Assembly: GCA_003008705.1 (NCBI GenBank)
Contig: PDUO01000018.1
Span: forward strand, 646,630-710,629
Source: Pezicula radicicola
Taxonomy: Eukaryota; Ascomycota; Leotiomycetes; Helotiales; Dermateaceae
Length of the DNA: 64,000 nt
Direction: 5' to 3'
Shown: piece after piece, positions 1 to 11,648 of the stretch
Position numbering within the stretch: position 1 is the stretch's first letter
Layout: each line of letters begins with the position of its first letter
Position numbers and translations under genes: made by a program
Notes under the pieces: model-generated
The model's input: only the letters and a program-made list of their open reading frames with translations
Database searches by the model: none
Told to the model about the DNA's origin: nothing

Positions 1-1251
1 CGAGTCTATGATTTTCTGCAGAAGCATATGTTCTCTGCGGCAGTTGCAGCAATGGCCGGAACCAAATTTTTGGAGTCGGAACCCCACTTCGTTGAGAACT
101 TTTGGAAGTACGATAAAGGAGTCTATCCGCTGATGCTTGGAACTCCTCGACTACTCAGACCTAGTATATACGCCGCTAGAGATGCCTTCCATGAGCATGG
201 AAAGTATTTTGAACAGGCTCGGGTGAGCTTCGATTGGAATGGACCTGATGCAGAAGCGAATTGGGAACCTATTTTCGGCTCGAGGTTCTCAAGGGAGCAA
301 GCTAAATTTCTCGAGGCACGGGGGTTTGATTCGAAGTCGAAGGCTGGCATGACGGTTGGTGCACTGTGGGCGTAAGTAACAAATCTTGTATATTTTCCCC
401 TTCTTTTACGCTTTTGAGTTAAGTTAGAAACTAAAAAGAGTAAAATAAGAAAGGGAAAGAAAAAGAAAGTGGGAAAGGAGAAAACCGATCTTCTTGTCCT
501 TGCTGATGTTGCTAACTCGATGTATAGCCAGAACGCAAACACCATTCCAATAACCGCTTGGGCCATGATCGAGATTATCAGAGACCAAGACCTTCTCAAA
601 GCCATCAAAGAAGAGGTAGCCACAGCAACGGTCTTCGACAATATAACCAAGCAGCACACACTCAACATCAAGGCACTTAGCAAACTTCCGCTTCTGCAGT
701 CTGTTTACACTGAAACGCTACGTATGCACGTTTCTGTGAATGTCACTCGCGAGGTTACTGGCGACATGTATATGGGAGGATTCGTGCTGAAGAAAGGATC
801 TCTGGTCCAGACACCGACTTGGATCGCCCACTTTGACGAGACGGTCTGGTCGCATATTGATCACCCAGCAACTGAGTTCTGGGCTGCACGTCATCTAAAA
901 TATGATAGAAACGTCCCTCAATTCTCCATCGCTAAGAAATCTACGGGGTTCTTTCCTTTTGGTGAGCTTGCTTGCCCCGTCTGCAGAAGATAGAGGCCAA
1001 ATATGTTACAAATAGCTGCTGACGATAATATAGGTGGTGGCGTCTCCATTTGCCCTGGCAGACATTTCGCCAAGCTTGAGGTGATGGCTGCCATCGCACT
1101 TCTTGTGATGAACTTCGACATGGAATTCGTCGAATATACGTGCCTTGACGGGACGGAGTCAGATCGGAGTCCGAAGGATGATGAGCGCTACTGTGGATCA
1201 GCGGCTATGCCTCCTGATCGTGATATGAAGGTTCGGTGGAAGAGATGTTGA
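1..1251 (+). CDS. Cytochrome P450, 5' end cut by window edge
   Basis: Heme-thiolate monooxygenase, C-terminal part only; the reading frame is open from base 1, so the N-terminal half lies outside the window. Exons by splice signals: 1-371, 528-961, 1034-1251. Intron 1 (372-527) has GTAAGT, a GCTAAC branch site at 511 and TAG. Intron 2 (962-1033) starts GTGAGC, ends TAG and removes an in-frame stop at 991. The first junction gives an I-helix of the A-x-N-T-I-P type, in place of the usual AGxxT, as in CYP7/CYP8-like fungal P450s. ETLR is the K-helix ExxR motif. The second junction restores FPFGGGVSICPGRHFAK, the heme-binding loop with the cysteine ligand. The end PPDRDMKVRWKRC looks like a natural C-terminus. 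Both introns are needed for the motifs, and no break is seen. Substrate unknown. Confidence 0.9.
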
Positions 1252-1700
1252 GGAGAGAGCGTGAGTGAAGGTGAAGCTAGAGGGTTGGATAAGTGCTTCG
1301 CTATCATTTGACTTGCGCGTCAACTGCTTGGTAAAGCTTGGCCAGTTGCTTGGGGAACTGGAGTCGACTGACGTACGAACTACTTTTAGATCGTTGAACC
1401 ACTTAGACAGGTCGTCTGAAATACTCGAATCCTTTGAATATTTGGGATTGTGTGACGGGATGTCATTCATCTGAATGGATTCCAAACTAGAATCCCCCTG
1501 GCTGACAAAACAGATAGTCTCGTGACATGCCCCATAGCATACATACCATAAAACGTCGCAGTGTACGGAGAACTCCATAAGGCAATAACATAGTAAGTAT
1601 GAAAATGCATTCATGTATTATTGCGGACCACTAGTGGTACTTTCCATCACCGTAGTAGCTTCGGTTTGCATGGCTGGTGAAGCTGCCAAGAGAGTAATTA

Positions 1701-1739
1701 TAGTCGTAGTCGTAGTAGTAGTAGTAGTAGTAGTAGTAG
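1701..1739. repeat. TAG trinucleotide microsatellite
   Basis: Nearly pure TAG/GTA repeat with two CGT interruptions at the left end. Confidence 0.9.
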
Positions 1740-2308
1740 ATTGAAGCCGTAAGGACGTCGGCCGATGATTATCGGCGGTGTTTTCGAAAAGCAAAGCAGA
1801 AGTATACTACTGTACTGTACTGTACCTTCGTACTGTGAAGGCTTCATTTGGAGAAGATCCTTGCTTTCGCATTTCGCATTTCGCACTTCCCGACCGTCGG
1901 GCCACAGGGCCCAGGTCAAACGTGCCAGTAGAAACGTGGCGTGTGGCTAGGCCCAATTGGTATCTCCATCTGGCCATTCAGGTCCCCGGCTGTACGGTAC
2001 AGATTAATCATGGCACGATACGATAGAATTCCTTGGTCAATCTTGCCCAACTTCTCAGCCTTCAGGATGCAAACCCAGCCCATCCTATAAGCCTATGTTC
2101 GATCTTGGTCTCGGCCTGCCCTCTTCGCAACAGCTTCCTACACCACTACAGCGGCCTGGGAGTCTTAGCGAAGTCTTAGCGTCCAAGCCTTCTGCATCCC
2201 AGCTACGGACACCAGCGGACAATAGCCACACAGAAGCGAGAGCAGAAGTATCATCGCATCTCCCTCATCATCAACTAAGGCCTAGCTCCTATCTCCCCGA
2301 CCTTCCAT

Positions 2309-2326
2309 AATCATAATCATAATAAT

Positions 2327-2357
<31 letters not shown>

Positions 2358-2365
2358 CCAACAAT
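2309..2365. repeat. AAT/AAC trinucleotide microsatellite
   Basis: AAT/ATC-type triplets turn into a run of about 12 CAA units. Confidence 0.9.
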
Positions 2366-2895
2366 AAATCATACTCCATATATGGATGATATTGAATTCT
2401 TTCGATCCAAGATAAACCTCACGATTTTCCCGGAAGACTATCTAATTACCAGGCGTCGTGTTTACAGTATTATCCTAAACTTTCCAGCGCCCTCTCTGGA
2501 CGGGGAAACTCTGGGGCAGCATTTACTCGCTCGTTAGCAACATTTAGCATTCAACACCCCTGGGATGCCCCAAGACCACCTTCCCTCTGCGCCGTTTCAG
2601 TTCGCAACTCAAAATTCATTCATCAGATCGCTCATCTGCATCATACATACAACGACCCACAACCTTCTTCTCTTCTCTTAGACTTTACGAAGACCGAAGA
2701 CGTGTTCATGTCATTCCGTTTCACATCTCTCTCTCTCGATAAGACATCTTGAATCTGAACCAATTTGTTATTGCGAAAGAACATCACCACCTGGAGCCTC
2801 CTCGGGCCACTACATTCGGTCCGAGCCTCTGCCCAAGTACACTACCGCCGTACCTGGGAGGCGAAAAGTACCTAAGATTTGGAGAAACCGCCATC

Positions 2896-4466
2896 ATGCC
2901 TCGAGCCGATTCTCTACCTCCCACGCCGGAGTCACCACCAGCTCTGGAGCCGGCTGAACTACTGCACTACCTACCTATCTATCGAGTCCTGATCTGTAGA
3001 CTATGCCAGTATGCCATTCAGCCCGCCGCTATCCCGCGGCATCTCAAGGACCTCCACCACATATATCGCTCAAATCGACGGCCGTTCATGGAGTATGTCT
3101 CACAGTTTGAACTAGCAGACCCTCAGGATGTCGTTCCTCCCAACTCTCATGAGTGCCCTGTCCCTATCTTGCCCATCGAGTCTGGAGTCGCCTGTACGGT
3201 GAAAGGCTGTCGCCACATGTGTGTCACTGTCAAGCGCATGAAGAGCCACTGGTCCACCGTCCACCATGAGATGGGCCAAGAGGGCAAGTCGTGGCGTAAC
3301 GTCAAGCTACAGACCTTCTTTCGTGGCAACCAGCTGCAGTACTTCGAGGTCGGCCATGACCACGAGGAGATCTTGAAAGAGCGTTCAGAACCGTCTATCG
3401 TCGAGGTAAGTCACGTTACCCAGGGCATAGGCCATCAACTAAAGGGCAGCAGTTCGGGCATTTTGATAGCAGTGGTTCAGAGAGCTCTCCCATCTCTATC
3501 AACTTTTCGGAAACCAGTGATCTGGATTTCGTGCTTAGCTATGAGGACCTGGAACTTCTACATCACTTCCAAACATCGACATATGCCACGGTCAGCAAGG
3601 ACCCTAGGTCCGATAAAATTTGGCAAATCGCTGCGCCTGAACTTGGGAAGCAGTACCCATTCTTAATGTATGCCATATTAGCATGCTCCGCCATGCACCG
3701 GGCGTATCTCTATCCGCAGCAGGCGCAGCAGCTGACCTTACGGGCGACAAATTACCAAGACAAAGCCTTGGCCGGTTTCCGTCAGGTCATTGCCAACCAT
3801 GTCAACAGAGAAAATTGCAGCGCCGTCTTTGCCTTTTCCAGCCTTCTAATCATCTACGTGTTTGCGAGCGAGGACCGAGATAGGAGTCTACTTTTGTGCA
3901 CGCCGCAAAATGGGGATTGTCTACCGCCGTGGCTACAATTCATCCGTAACGGTTGTGCAATGCTGTGCCATGTATGGGACGCCATCGAAAATGGTCCAAT
4001 GAGGCCCCTGATCACAGAAGTCGAGGTGGCCTGGGGTTGCTCATCAGATCTAAGATATTGGGAGAGCTTAAAGTTCTGCGAGCCCTCGGTACTATCATTC
4101 ATGCCACCACAGGACTCGCATCTAGCATGGACGGAGCAAGAAAGCATGGTCTATATTCGATCAGCTGTCGGACTCGGAAAGACTTTCGAGAGCGTTAACA
4201 ATTTGGCAAGACCCGTCTCTACCTGGGATGCTATGCACATGTGGCCCATGCACGTATCGGAAGATTACATTAGAATGTTGAGCGACTGGCACCCTGGAGC
4301 ACTAATCCTAATGGCGCACTTCTGTGTGCTACTCAAGAGATTGGAGTCGAATTGGTACTTCGAAGGTCGATCCACGAAAATGCTCTCGGTCATCTGGTCT
4401 CGCCTGAGCCACGAATGGCGTTGGACTTTACAATGGCCAGTACAACAACTCGGATTAGCGTTCTAA
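2896..4466 (+). CDS. OrsD-like C2H2 domain plus fungal transcription-factor domain protein
   Basis: Predicted regulator of 507 aa; exons 2896-3405 and 3453-4466, with a short 47-nt phase-0 intron (GTAAGT...CAG). The start is the first ATG in a good context; the frame upstream is open but has no ATG. Residues about 25-160 match the OrsD/DUF3505 type seen in fungal secondary-metabolite clusters: CRLCQYAI, a C2H2-like pair (C-x2-C...H-x4-H), then CTVKGCRHMCVTVKRMKSHW and LQTFFRG. After the intron, from SYEDLELLHHFQT onward, it resembles the C-terminal fungal-specific transcription-factor domain (YPFLMYAILACSAMHRAYL). It ends with EWRWTLQWPVQQLG, a usual ending for this family. No Zn2Cys6 motif is present, so DNA binding, if any, would use the C2H2-like part. 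No metabolite cluster is visible around it. The target genes are unknown. Confidence 0.82.
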
Positions 4467-6641
4467 GAATCTCTATCGAACCCCATCTAACATCGACACA
4501 CTCAAAGCGGTCATGGCTCCCAGGTTATCAGACCTTTCTACACAGCCGAAATACCAAGACGTGGTGTCTTCTGTGAGATCCTTGGCAGGTCCAGGGAGAC
4601 ACATGACTGCATGCAGCTCAAGATCGGCCGTAACCAATCCAATCGTTCAACAATCAGGAATCGACGTCAGGCCTCTTATTTATCAACTCTTACTGAACAT
4701 TGACACGAAAGAAAGAGTGAAGTTTGGTCGGGGCTGTGTATTTCCATCTTCAACAAAATTGGCAACTATCGATCGGCAGTATATTCCAAGATACAGAAGC
4801 CTCGAAACTGCAATAACCCCTTCATGGGAATATACTCCGCTCTCAATATGGGGCGGCATTAACGAATTTTACGAAATAGATGGATGATGGATGCTAGGAA
4901 GGAAGGAAGGAAGGTGGATGTCATTGACAGAGATTTGGAGTTGAGATAATTCCATCCTATGAACGGGTCCCGCATTTGCTTGGAGTCGGAATGAACTCGT
5001 GCAGGATATTTATCTACGTTATGTCTATTAGGATTATTATTATATGATCTATATGGACTTGTTTCCCAGTATTTTCAAATCGAAACGAAACATCCGTGCG
5101 TTGAAGTGGTGCAGATCTATCGATCTCCTTGTCATAGTATACTTACATTCTGTCTTAAGAACTTGCATAGCCTTGCCGCTTGTACAGTATCCCAGATATG
5201 TATACCATATATCTACAAGGTAGCTAAACTTAGAGCGTAGACTGTAAGAAGTCCCTTCTAATCTCCTTTGCACCTACCTTATGCTCAAAGAACAAGGAGT
5301 TAATTGGCTCTATCAGTTAGATATCAGGGTTTTTGTATTTAGTGATAGGCGACATCTATACTTTGTAGTGATTTTAAACTTGGAGTTGTCTCTTTACCTA
5401 AGCAGATACCTAGTGGAAGAAGGGTAAGTGTTCGCATCAGAAAAAATGGAAGGGAACTTCAACCACGAGCTGATTTGCATCCAACGAAGATTTACAAAAC
5501 AAGATAAACTGAAACCAGAAATTAAATAAACAATACAATAAATCAAAGAGTTTAGAACAATCTTTCATTCTTCCTTGGCTAGGTATTTATATATAAGCAG
5601 GTATAAAATATCTCACTATCCACCAATCCCACAAGAGAGTAATTAGGTAAGCAGTCACATTTCTTACCAGATATAAAAACCAGACTACAGATATACAACA
5701 AGTGGGATATTCTTGATGCTATCCTACTTTATTCCGCACAGACAGGCGAGTCATTAGTATAACGTTCTTTTGTTCTTGATACACTACAATGAGTAAGTAG
5801 GTAGGTGCTCAACATCAGATGATACGAACTATAATCAGCGAGTTGAAACTTCTTAAAGGTACATAATGATGAATGACATTTCAGTTTAATTCTCAAATAG
5901 CTAGAAATGGATTTCTGAGCGGCTTTTGTACCTTCTCATCGATTCTTGTACTATTTATATCAGAACACAGCAGCTGCAATGCTGCATCGGAAACGTATTC
6001 AGAGATCGCCAAGAAGGTAGCCTGCAACGGATACAGCACTTAAGGCCGCCCGCCTAGTCGGTTCGGTTGAAATTAACGCGAAGATCACCAGATAGGTAGA
6101 CAGGGTGCTTATTAGCATTAATGATGTTCCAGTGTCTTTCGGAAAATTGTGCAATTTTTTACGCAATTTATTTTCCAGCAACAAGAGGAACAAAGAGGTC
6201 TTCAATCATTATTCCCGAGAAGGCCGAGGGCAATAGGCTACGGAGCGGAGTATTGGACCGCGTCGCCCTTTACACCGTTGGAGCCGGGAAGAATTACTCA
6301 GCTTGGGCATGATGTATAAGCAAAAAGTCCGATTTAGCCCAAAGGGAGCGAAACGCCCGAGGGAACCAATGAACACAGAAAGCCACCACAGTCTTTCGGG
6401 AGTTACAGTAAATCTAATGATAGTTTTCCAATTCAACTTCCTTTCGTAAAATAGGGCCGTCTTTGAATGTCACTCGCAGGTCAGGTCAAACTCGCTAGTC
6501 ACGAGACTTCGCTAGTGCATTTTCCATATGCGACAAGTCCGAATGGGCACAGGTTGCGATCATAACCAATTCTTAGTCTCAAACGCGCTCTTGGAGGAGA
6601 AACAGCAACTCAGAGAAAGAAATCCGAACGGGTCTTAATCA
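4467..6641. other. Intergenic region, 2.2 kb
   Basis: No supported gene. It contains a GGAA tetranucleotide repeat at about 4897-4914 and AT-rich sequence. Several short open frames show no family resemblance and no splice support. The last few hundred bases are probably the promoter and leader of the bZIP gene. Confidence 0.55.
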
Positions 6642-7815
6642 ATGAAGATGCAATCAATCGCCCCAGCCCCGGTTGCGAACATGGGAAACAGTGTATGTAC
6701 CTACCCCTCCCATAAATCCCGAACATCCCATAGTCGGACATCTCTCGTAATCGCAGGCAAAGACTCCCAAGAGGCAAAAGCTGACTCAGTCGCGCAGGAG
6801 ATGAGTGCGGACCAAGGTACAAATTCCCCTCTAGTATTCCCTTCGTATAATAGAAAGAGCTCGATGCGCGCTCCATTGGCATTTGTCGATTGCGGGAATT
6901 GGGATTGGAAGTTGAAATGCTGACATGAGCCTCGCGCCTTCTCCAGACTTAAGAGCGCAGCTGGCAGCCGTCATCTCTCCGCCGCCGCCGCAGCAGCAGC
7001 AGCAGCATAATCAAGGAGCTCATCCGCATGGAGGATATAGCGACATTCAAGCATCGAACAGTGCATCGCCCCACGACCACCAGAATATCGACCCTGCAAT
7101 TGGCGGCGGTTCCGGAAGCGGCGGAGGCATGATGAATAGTGCGACGAGCGGCGACGATGACGGGATGGGAGGTGGAAAGGGCGGGAAGCGCGAGTTGTCG
7201 CAGTCGAAACGTGCTGCGCAAAACCGTGCTGCTCAGGTATGTTGAATCGTCGATATGTATTTTCATGCGTTTATGTTTTCTCGAGGTCGTTGGCCCGCTC
7301 GCGCAAAAAAAGTTTTGATGGTGTCAGTCTTGCTTTGTCAATTCTCATGTCATCCACGCTTACATAACTGACAATGAAATCCCCAACAGCGAGCCTTTCG
7401 ACAACGCAAAGAAGGGTATATCAAGAAACTTGAGGAGCAGGTGCGAGAGCTGCACGCGCTGGAAGAAAACTTCAAGGCCGTCCAGGGCGAGAATTATTCC
7501 TTGCGCGAGTATATCATCCACCTACAATCACGACTTATCGAGTCGAACCACGATTTCCCCCAACCTCCTCCAAACGTTAACCTTACACATCCACAACAAG
7601 CTCGTCCACACGATACTATTATGCAAGACCCTCGTGGCCCTGTAGCAGCTCCACCGATGGATGCGCATCAGGCGTCAGCTGCTCGTTCTGCTCGTGAAAT
7701 CGCTGCCAATGTTCTACAACAGAAACGTTACAAGGACAACACGGTAGAGGATGTTGATGAGGAAATTGGACGTCAGCTTCGAGCTGATGGCTTACCTACT
7801 TCGATGTCAATGTAA
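6642..7815 (+). CDS. kapC: bZIP transcription factor, KapC-like
   Basis: Putative nuclear transcription factor of 261 aa, built from four exons: 6642-6692, 6798-6816, 6947-7236, 7390-7815. The basic region SKRAAQNRAAQ joins RAFRQRKEGYIKKLEEQ across intron 3 (GTATGT...CAG, 153 nt), followed by a leucine-zipper-like segment (VRELHALEENF, LREYIIHLQSRL). The N-terminus is the non-obvious part. An ATG at 6925 gives an open frame, but splicing from 6642 through a 19-nt exon gives MQSIAPAPVANMGNS then EMSADQDLRAQLAA. As I remember it, this matches the start of Aspergillus KapC (APAP, then ADQ and QL-AA). Branch-like CTGAC precedes both upstream acceptors. Exon 3 encodes poly-Pro/poly-Gln and Gly-rich stretches. 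ATG 6648 is an alternative start. Stress or metabolism roles are known for related YAP-type bZIPs; the role here is inferred. Confidence 0.85.
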
Positions 7816-8372
7816 TGTATACACTGCTCAGTCGCAGCTTTTCTTTGTTCTGGTCAGATTGTCATTCTTTCAGAAAATGAGAATTGCCAACTTGGTAATG
7901 TGTGGAAGGCCTCACGGTCGAAAAGGGTTGTTGGGTTGTGTTAATCTGGAGTTGGTCCTCATATACAAGGCTGGCGTGGCGTGGCGTTAATGATGCATTT
8001 GACAGCAACTGCTATTTGCAAGCGGCTTGCAATGTGCTACTGGTAATCCCGGCGTTAATATGTATTGGTCCTCTTGCTCCTATGGGTACAGTAAGAGAAT
8101 GAATGCAGCAATCAAGCTTTTACGGAGTATTAGCTTTTGAGAGAAATAACAATATCATCTCATTATAGAATATTTTTGATCCCTTTGACTCCGTTGCAAC
8201 CCACCCACCGTATTCATTACACGAACTTCCCATTCAACTCGAGTTACCGAGAATTGATTTGATGATCTTAGCATACCCTATACCACCACCACAAGCTTTC
8301 AGAAGATCTATTTGACAACCAGGTCTAAAGTCTGGAAGAAGAGGTTGGGGAAAATCCAAATATGACCCATGG
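7816..8372. other. Convergent 3' intergenic region
   Basis: Space between the 3' ends of the bZIP gene (+) and arp5 (-). It contains one copy of the 9-mer TACGGAGTA at 8121-8129. No gene seen. Confidence 0.6.
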
Positions 8373-10790
8373 TTATGAGTATGCGTTGCCCAAATCATGT
8401 TCCTGAAAATTGTATTAGCATAGCATAAAAAATGCTCAGTGATGAGTTGATTTACCTTGATATAATCCGCACCCTTCTCCAAATACTCCTCCCTGGTAAC
8501 AGCAGCCGACTTCCATGCATCACTAGTAGACCACTTAGCAGCACCCTTCCACGCATCCAGAATAGGATCTTTCGCTCTCCTAACATTCACTGTCGATCCG
8601 GCAGGTAAGCTTCCTCTCAAACCTTCCTTCAACCGTTCGTCGAAGTTTTTGAAGAGACTATTACCACCTGTCAAAAATATATCCTTCAAGAAGTCTTCTT
8701 GCTTGGCGATGCCATTTGTTCGTTGTGTGAGTATATCCGCAGCAATGTCCAAGATGCCTGCTTCATCCAGTCCAGCAATGGAAGGCTGGAAGATAACTTC
8801 GGGCACGCGGATTCGTTCGACGTTCAGATGTACTTGGTGGGCTTCGGATTGGGATGAGGGATCAAAGGGTCTGGGACCTCGGAGGAATGCGTGGACGAGT
8901 GATTTGGTCCAGTCCGTTTGCGCATCAAGCGTGTGCTGATCTGTGAACTCCGGGTCATATTTCAGGAGATCTGCTTCAAGTGTCTTAAGGCTTGCTCCGA
9001 GGTCTTCCTCTTCTTCGTCATCACTACCCTCTCCTGTGGCTATTTGGCGATAGACACCCCAATCATCATCGTTAGCTCCAAAGTTGTCATCGTCCCCTCC
9101 ACGGCGCCTCTTTTTCGTTGGGTTATCTGATGCTAGGTTTGCAATGCTTTTCATTCTCATCTGGCTAGCAAGCGACTTCCGATTTCCGAGGTCGGCCTTC
9201 AGACGTTCTCGATCCTTCATCTTCTGAACCATGGCTGCTCGAGCGGCTCTCCTTTCCGCAACCCAGCCTTCGAGGTCGTTATCTCGTCGTTCATCATCAA
9301 GCCTTTGTTCTTCGGCGAGTCTTGCTCTTTCTTGTTCCTTTTCGGCCTTTGCACGTTTTCGGGCATCATAACCGGCTTTCATGAGTCGCTGCTGACGCTT
9401 CTGTTTGATACCAGCTTCATCTAGTTGCTCATCAGGAACTTCCAAGAGCCCGAAGTCTGGTTCCTCTGCAACTTCCTCTTCCTCTGGTCCGCCTAGATCC
9501 TTATTTCGTGCTTTGCGGATTGCTTTATCAAGATCCTTGATAATTCTCTCCAGAGCAGCTTCATCTTTGAGATCCTCACCGTCAAGTAACCGTTTAACTT
9601 CCTTCTTGCTCTCCGTGGCAAGTTTCCCTTGTAGATCACGATAGTAGTCAAGCTCTTGCTCCTTTCGCATGAGCTTTTCGAGTCTCATCTTGGCCGCTTG
9701 TTCTTGCAGCCGTCTACCACTCTCCTTGCGCTTTTCGGCTTGCCGAGCCAATTCTTCTTCACTCTTCTGTACTACAATTTCTTCAGTGTACGGGTATTGA
9801 ATAACATGATCCCTGTCTTCAAGTCCAGACCAATCTAGGTAGCCTGCCATCTCTTCACTGTAGTTCTGCGAAAGATAGCAGTGCTCCCGCACCATATAAT
9901 CAGCTTGAGATGCATTGAGCTTCCCTGGGAAAGTAGGATATTTTAGCTTGATGAGTTTCAGTAAGTATTCTGCACACTGAGATCCGCCCCAGTTCAGCCT
10001 TGTAGCTTGTGTTAACAGGGGCTTTGAATCCAAGACAGGTATAAGATGTGTTGAGCTATTCGATGAGGACACCACAAGTCCAGTTTTCCCATTGTTGTAG
10101 TTGTAGGAAAATAGTGAATCGATTCCATAGGCTAGAGATGGTGCACCGTAGCATTCGAAGATAATCTCCGTCATGGCTAGAGTAAATACTTAGCATCAAA
10201 TGCCTTCGTATTTAGAAAGAAGACTCACATTTCCTAGAATACGCTAGGTTGGCTACAGCTTCTGTCATAACAATGGGCATGTCTATGCGCCCGTTGGAAC
10301 CGTCAATTCCCATCTTGATGAATATATAGTCCAATATGGACTCCATGACATCCCAGTTGCTGACAATTCCACTACCTGCCTCGAACGCATTCCTCATATG
10401 CCCGCGAGCTGTCGTGTCTGCGTACACATCATCGCCCACGAAAGAATAAGTCTTGTTATATTTCCGCTCTCGATATTTTGACATAATCGGCGTGACACTG
10501 AGTCTTGGGGCATTGTCGAAAGACCATCCAGCTCTGGTCGCCGAGGAGCCTATTGAATGAGATATCAGCACCGGGTTGCATAAAGAGCTTCGTAGCCCAA
10601 GGGAAGAAATACCATTGTCAATCACTATGGCTGCTCCTCTAGAACTGCGGGCTTGTTTGTAACCATCAGAGTCAGGTTTAGGGGAGCGCTCATAATGAGT
10701 CTCTTTCACAGTGTATAACTTCTGCGGTGCAAGGGTAGTCTCCTGCGCTGGAGTTTGCGCCGATGGGGGTTCGATAGCTGAGGGCGCCAT
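8373..10790 (-). CDS. arp5: Actin-related protein 5, INO80 chromatin-remodelling complex subunit
   Basis: Nuclear actin-fold subunit of INO80; with Ies6 it forms a module that couples the ATPase to nucleosome sliding (family knowledge). Exons from 5' to 3': 10790-10613, 10549-10229, 10176-8456, 8402-8373; 749 aa. ATG 10790 starts MAPSAIEPPSAQ; the open frame continues upstream only to a GTG. Intron 1 (63 nt) is in frame and stop-free; removing it restores AIVIDNGSSATRAGW, the actin nucleotide-binding strand. Intron 2 joins AYSRKSMTEIIFECYG. The last 30-nt exon gives EHDLGNAYS after EKGADYIK, the expected Arp5 C-terminus. The middle carries the long charged coiled-coil insertion typical of Arp5 (EELARQAEKRKESGRRLQEQ and beyond). 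All parts look intact. Confidence 0.95.
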
Positions 10791-11198
10791 TGTTGTTGTG
10801 GTCGCAGTTGTAGTGCTGCTTGGCACAGGTTATCTCATGACGAGAAAAATTCGGTATGTCTCATTCAAGCTTGAGGAATTGGATTGCGCTTAAGGTTAAG
10901 GATACTGTAGCCGTTTTGCTTATAAGATGTCATGATCCTGGCCGCAATCATTGTTGATAGATACATTCTGACAAGGCTACAACACGAGGCTGACAGTAAG
11001 TATGCATATATTTCCCAAAAGCTCTACAGAGGGTAGGTAGGTGGGTAGAAAGGTAAGCATTGTGGTCTATGTGCTTCTTCTGGGAGTTCAATATCATCAT
11101 TCATTGGTTCATGGACTTTTTACAAGTCGTTACAGTTCTTAAACCCCCCAACGCCAATCCCAACAGCTTCCCTCCTTTCTGATTCTCGTACCAGACAT
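10791..11198. other. Intergenic: arp5 upstream, dad4 downstream
   Basis: About 0.4 kb holding the arp5 promoter/leader and the dad4 3' UTR. A GGTAGGTAGGTGGG-type short repeat lies near 11032. No gene seen. Confidence 0.55.
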
Positions 11199-11648
11199 TT
11201 AAGATGGCTCTTTAAGACCTCCCGTTGCTAATGCATGTTAATGGGGTTTCCTTATTGAAGCTAATACACATTCTCTTACCTTCCAGATGAAATAAAACAT
11301 TGGACTGGTAGTTCTTGAACATCGAGGCAACGAGTTCTACATTCATGTTGTTGATATTGACCTCCTGTAGACACTTTTAGCCCGACTCTAGAAAACAAAC
11401 GTTGCGAGCCAAAAATTGAGGCTTGAAGTAACTCACTTGCAGGTTCTTGTTTAAGACCATAATGGCTTCATTGAGCTTCTCCTGTTCATAATGAGCATTG
11501 TCATGAGGGCAGATTGGGAAAGTGCATACCACATTGGTAATGATTCGGGAAAGAAGCAAGTTTTGCTGATGCTCATGAGGACTTTCCTAAAGTATACTGT
11601 TAGAAACCATCAAAATTCTAAAGTGCAGAGTATGGGAATACATACCAT
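11199..11648 (-). CDS. dad4: DASH complex subunit Dad4
   Basis: Small kinetochore protein of 72 aa; the DASH/Dam1 ring links kinetochores to spindle microtubules. Five exons (5' to 3'): 11648-11646, 11586-11530, 11481-11437, 11364-11280, 11227-11199. The first coding exon is only the ATG, directly followed by GTATGT. The spliced product begins [20 protein letters not shown], continues [35 protein letters not shown] and SNVLFHLE, and ends ATGGLKEPS. This agrees throughout with the Dad4 consensus and its usual length of about 72 aa. Introns are 59, 48, 72 and 52 nt with canonical ends. No exon is long enough to stand out as an ORF, so frame-based annotation misses it. It lies between arp5 and ies6. 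Confidence 0.95.

Larger units (their letters stand above)
1252..2895. other. Intergenic region with microsatellites
   Basis: No convincing gene. It holds a TAG/GTA trinucleotide repeat at about 1701-1739 and an AAT/AAC trinucleotide run at about 2309-2365. Upstream of the next gene is a pyrimidine-rich leader with a CT repeat near 2728. The right half is probably the promoter and 5' UTR of the gene at 2896. Confidence 0.6.

Noticed and set aside
123..683. 186-codon minus-strand frame over the P450
   Set aside because: It lies antisense to motif-bearing P450 exons, spans their intron, and has no family resemblance.
4513..4887. 124-codon plus-strand frame after the OrsD-like gene
   Set aside because: The upstream gene ends with its natural C-terminus at 4466; this frame shows no motif or splice link.
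10791..10826. Upstream extension of arp5
   Set aside because: The open frame reaches 10826 but starts with GTG; the first ATG is 10790.
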